Below, piece after piece: positions 63,223-64,000 of a stretch of 64,000 bases of DNA. The DNA lies in the NCBI GenBank assembly GCA_022843625.1, contig JALHNH010000002.1:248001-312000 (forward strand). The letters are read 5' to 3'. The notes beneath the pieces are model-generated. The model was not told where the DNA came from, ran no database searches, and worked only from the letters and a program-made list of their open reading frames with translations. Made by a program: the position numbers and the translations under genes. This stretch comes from Bryobacter sp. (GTDB lineage: Bacteria > Acidobacteriota > Terriglobia > Bryobacterales > Bryobacteraceae). Within the stretch, counting starts at the first letter, position 1, and each line of letters begins with the position of its first letter.

Positions 63223-63649
63223 GCAGCGCCCGAAGCGATCCCGAGACTAAACCGGCTCCGGCTGGCGGAATCGGGTTTATGGGCTATTTTCGGGCAGGTT
63301 CGTATCGGCGTGAAATTGTGATTCCAGACTGTAACCGGCGGATGATGCTCCATTGTGGTGGCTCCGACTTCGAAGCCGCGATCTGATGGAATGGAAGCTC
63401 AGCCTACCGGGATGAGGGAGGCCCCCCCATATCGGCAGCTATTGGAGGATTGGCGGTTTCAGGAACGGTGCACGAGCAGAAATCAGGAATTGGGGTGTAA
63501 GAAATGACCATCGCGAAATAATTTGAAGTTTGTCAGCAACGAAATGGCGGGTACTTCCCTCTTCAAGACGACGTTAGTGAACCGAAGCTAACCTGATCGG
63601 GCTGCTCCCCGAGGCACTTGAAGCATAAAGCAATGAGAGGAATCATTTT
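63223..63649. other. Gene-free stretch before csbD-like gene
   Basis: I see no gene that can be supported here. Short frames on both strands lack coherent protein text. The last ~60 bases should hold the promoter and the ribosome-binding site (AGAGGA near 63636) of the CsbD-like gene, but no clear promoter hexamers were found. Confidence 0.5.
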
Positions 63650-63856
63650 ATGAACAACGACACAATGGCTGGAAACTGGAAACAATTCACGGGGTCGATC
63701 CTCGAGAAGTGGGGCAAGCTTACCAACGACGATCTGGATGTGATCGCCGGTAAGAAGGATCAAATGATTGGCAAGATCCAGGAGAAGTATGGCTTGGCAA
63801 AAGAGGACGCCGAGAAGGAATGGAACGAATTCTCGACTCATCACAATATCCGGTAA
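63650..63856 (+). CDS. CsbD family stress-response protein
   Basis: A 68-residue, highly charged cytoplasmic protein: MAGNWKQFTGSILEKWGKLT, DDLDVIAGKKDQMIGKIQEKYGLAKEDAEKEW in outline. This is the CsbD signature (weight of NWKQ-xG-x2-K-x-KWGKLTDDDL-x-I-x-GxxDQLxGKIQEKYG). Family members are induced by general, oxidative or osmotic stress; the molecular function is unknown. It starts at ATG 63650 with AGAGGA about 9 bases upstream; a second ATG at residue 6 is possible. A strong terminator follows 26 bases after the stop. Confidence 0.92.
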   Translation: MNNDTMAGNWKQFTGSILEKWGKLTNDDLDVIAGKKDQMIGKIQEKYGLAKEDAEKEWNEFSTHHNIR

Positions 63857-63882
63857 CTCTGGGATCTAACTGGTTCAGGGAA

Positions 63883-63922
63883 GGGCCTCCGCTACCCTGC
63901 GGAGGCCCGTTTCCTTTCTTGT
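63883..63922. terminator. Intrinsic terminator, probably bidirectional
   Basis: A perfect 10-base GC-rich stem (63883-63892 with 63899-63908) and a 6-base loop are followed by a T-rich tract (63910-63922). It lies between the CsbD-like gene and a convergent minus-strand gene, and could end both transcripts. Confidence 0.85.
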
Positions 63923-64000
63923 TTAGCGGTAGAAGGGCTGCCAGGTGAGCCAGCGGGGGCCGTATCGCAAAGGCGGTGCGCCGACTTCGTGGGCGCCAAG
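63923..64000 (-). CDS. C-terminal end of a minus-strand gene running off the window
   Basis: An open minus-strand frame enters from the right edge and stops with TAA at 63923-63925. The visible 25 residues are LGAHEVGAPPL then RYGPRWLTWQPFYR, protein-like and rich in aromatic residues, without any stop. The terminator lies directly after the stop. The family cannot be identified from this piece. Confidence 0.5.
   Translation of the reverse strand, partial: LGAHEVGAPPLRYGPRWLTWQPFYR

Noticed and set aside
1..64000. CRISPR arrays, tRNA/rRNA genes, insertion sequences, prophage genes
   Set aside because: No regularly spaced repeats, cloverleaf-like sequences, transposase motifs or phage structural genes were seen; only a decayed amidase-like fragment near 62.8 kb.

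Overview
The window looks like a chromosomal segment of an Acidobacteriota bacterium, most probably of the Solibacter/Bryobacter clade (Bryobacterales). This is an inference from gene content: several secreted proteins share a C-terminal module resembling the Solibacter-type TIGR03437 family, and there is an Oar-like TonB-dependent receptor, CRTAC1/UnbV (FG-GAP) proteins, a DUF1501 + DUF1553/DUF1549 pair, ECF-sigma/Ser-Thr-kinase pairs, a CHRD protein and a PEP-CTERM protein. No rRNA or tRNA was found that could confirm the placement. No CRISPR array, intact insertion sequence or prophage was seen.

Layout. 1-4.1 kb: the end of a large secreted or cell-surface protein, an efflux adaptor and an MFS permease. 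4.1-28.1 kb: an almost unbroken minus-strand run. Read in its direction of transcription it holds mutY, two choice-of-anchor-V-like proteins, a lone TIGR03437-type protein, a glycine-zipper-like protein, glpK, a CHRD protein, the cobalamin nucleotide-loop genes cobS-cobC-cobT, a TPR/VCBS/UnbV protein split by a frameshift, a five-haem TPR cytochrome, a CRTAC1/UnbV protein, a sugar-phosphate isomerase-like enzyme, an Oar-like receptor and a secreted AhpD-like protein. Many junctions overlap by 4 bases, so much of this is probably one operon or a few. 28.1-33.8 kb (plus): uvrA, then an ECF sigma factor with a kinase whose ATP-binding signatures are eroded. 33.8-39.1 kb (minus): M20 peptidase, a hypothetical secreted protein, ABC exporter, YdcF-like protein and a small membrane protein. 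39.3-45.6 kb: a CobW-type metallochaperone with a Fur/Zur-like motif at its start, an NTF2-like protein, a P2-type calcium ATPase, a Tat-exported SelA-like PLP protein and an NTF2-like lipoprotein. 45.6-52.4 kb: a second ECF-sigma/kinase pair, divergent from a secreted sphingomyelinase-like multidomain protein and a PEP-CTERM protein. 52.4-62.3 kb: a DUF1080 protein, a caspase-TPR protein, a 26-residue membrane peptide, a hypothetical lipoprotein, the DUF1501/DUF1553 pair and a dihaem cytochrome c. 62.3-63.65 kb: a stretch of gene remnants without an intact gene. 63.65-64 kb: a CsbD-like stress protein, a strong terminator and the end of a further gene.

How the genes work together (inference). 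The central minus-strand module combines a membrane-anchored multihaem cytochrome, secreted beta-propeller/UnbV proteins, an outer-membrane receptor and a sugar-phosphate isomerase-like enzyme, and it is translationally coupled to the last steps of cobamide assembly. It is the best candidate for an undescribed extracytoplasmic redox or uptake system here. The two ECF-kinase pairs are probable signalling switches; one sits beside the sphingomyelinase-like effector. All functional calls rest on reading motifs by eye; no database search was run.
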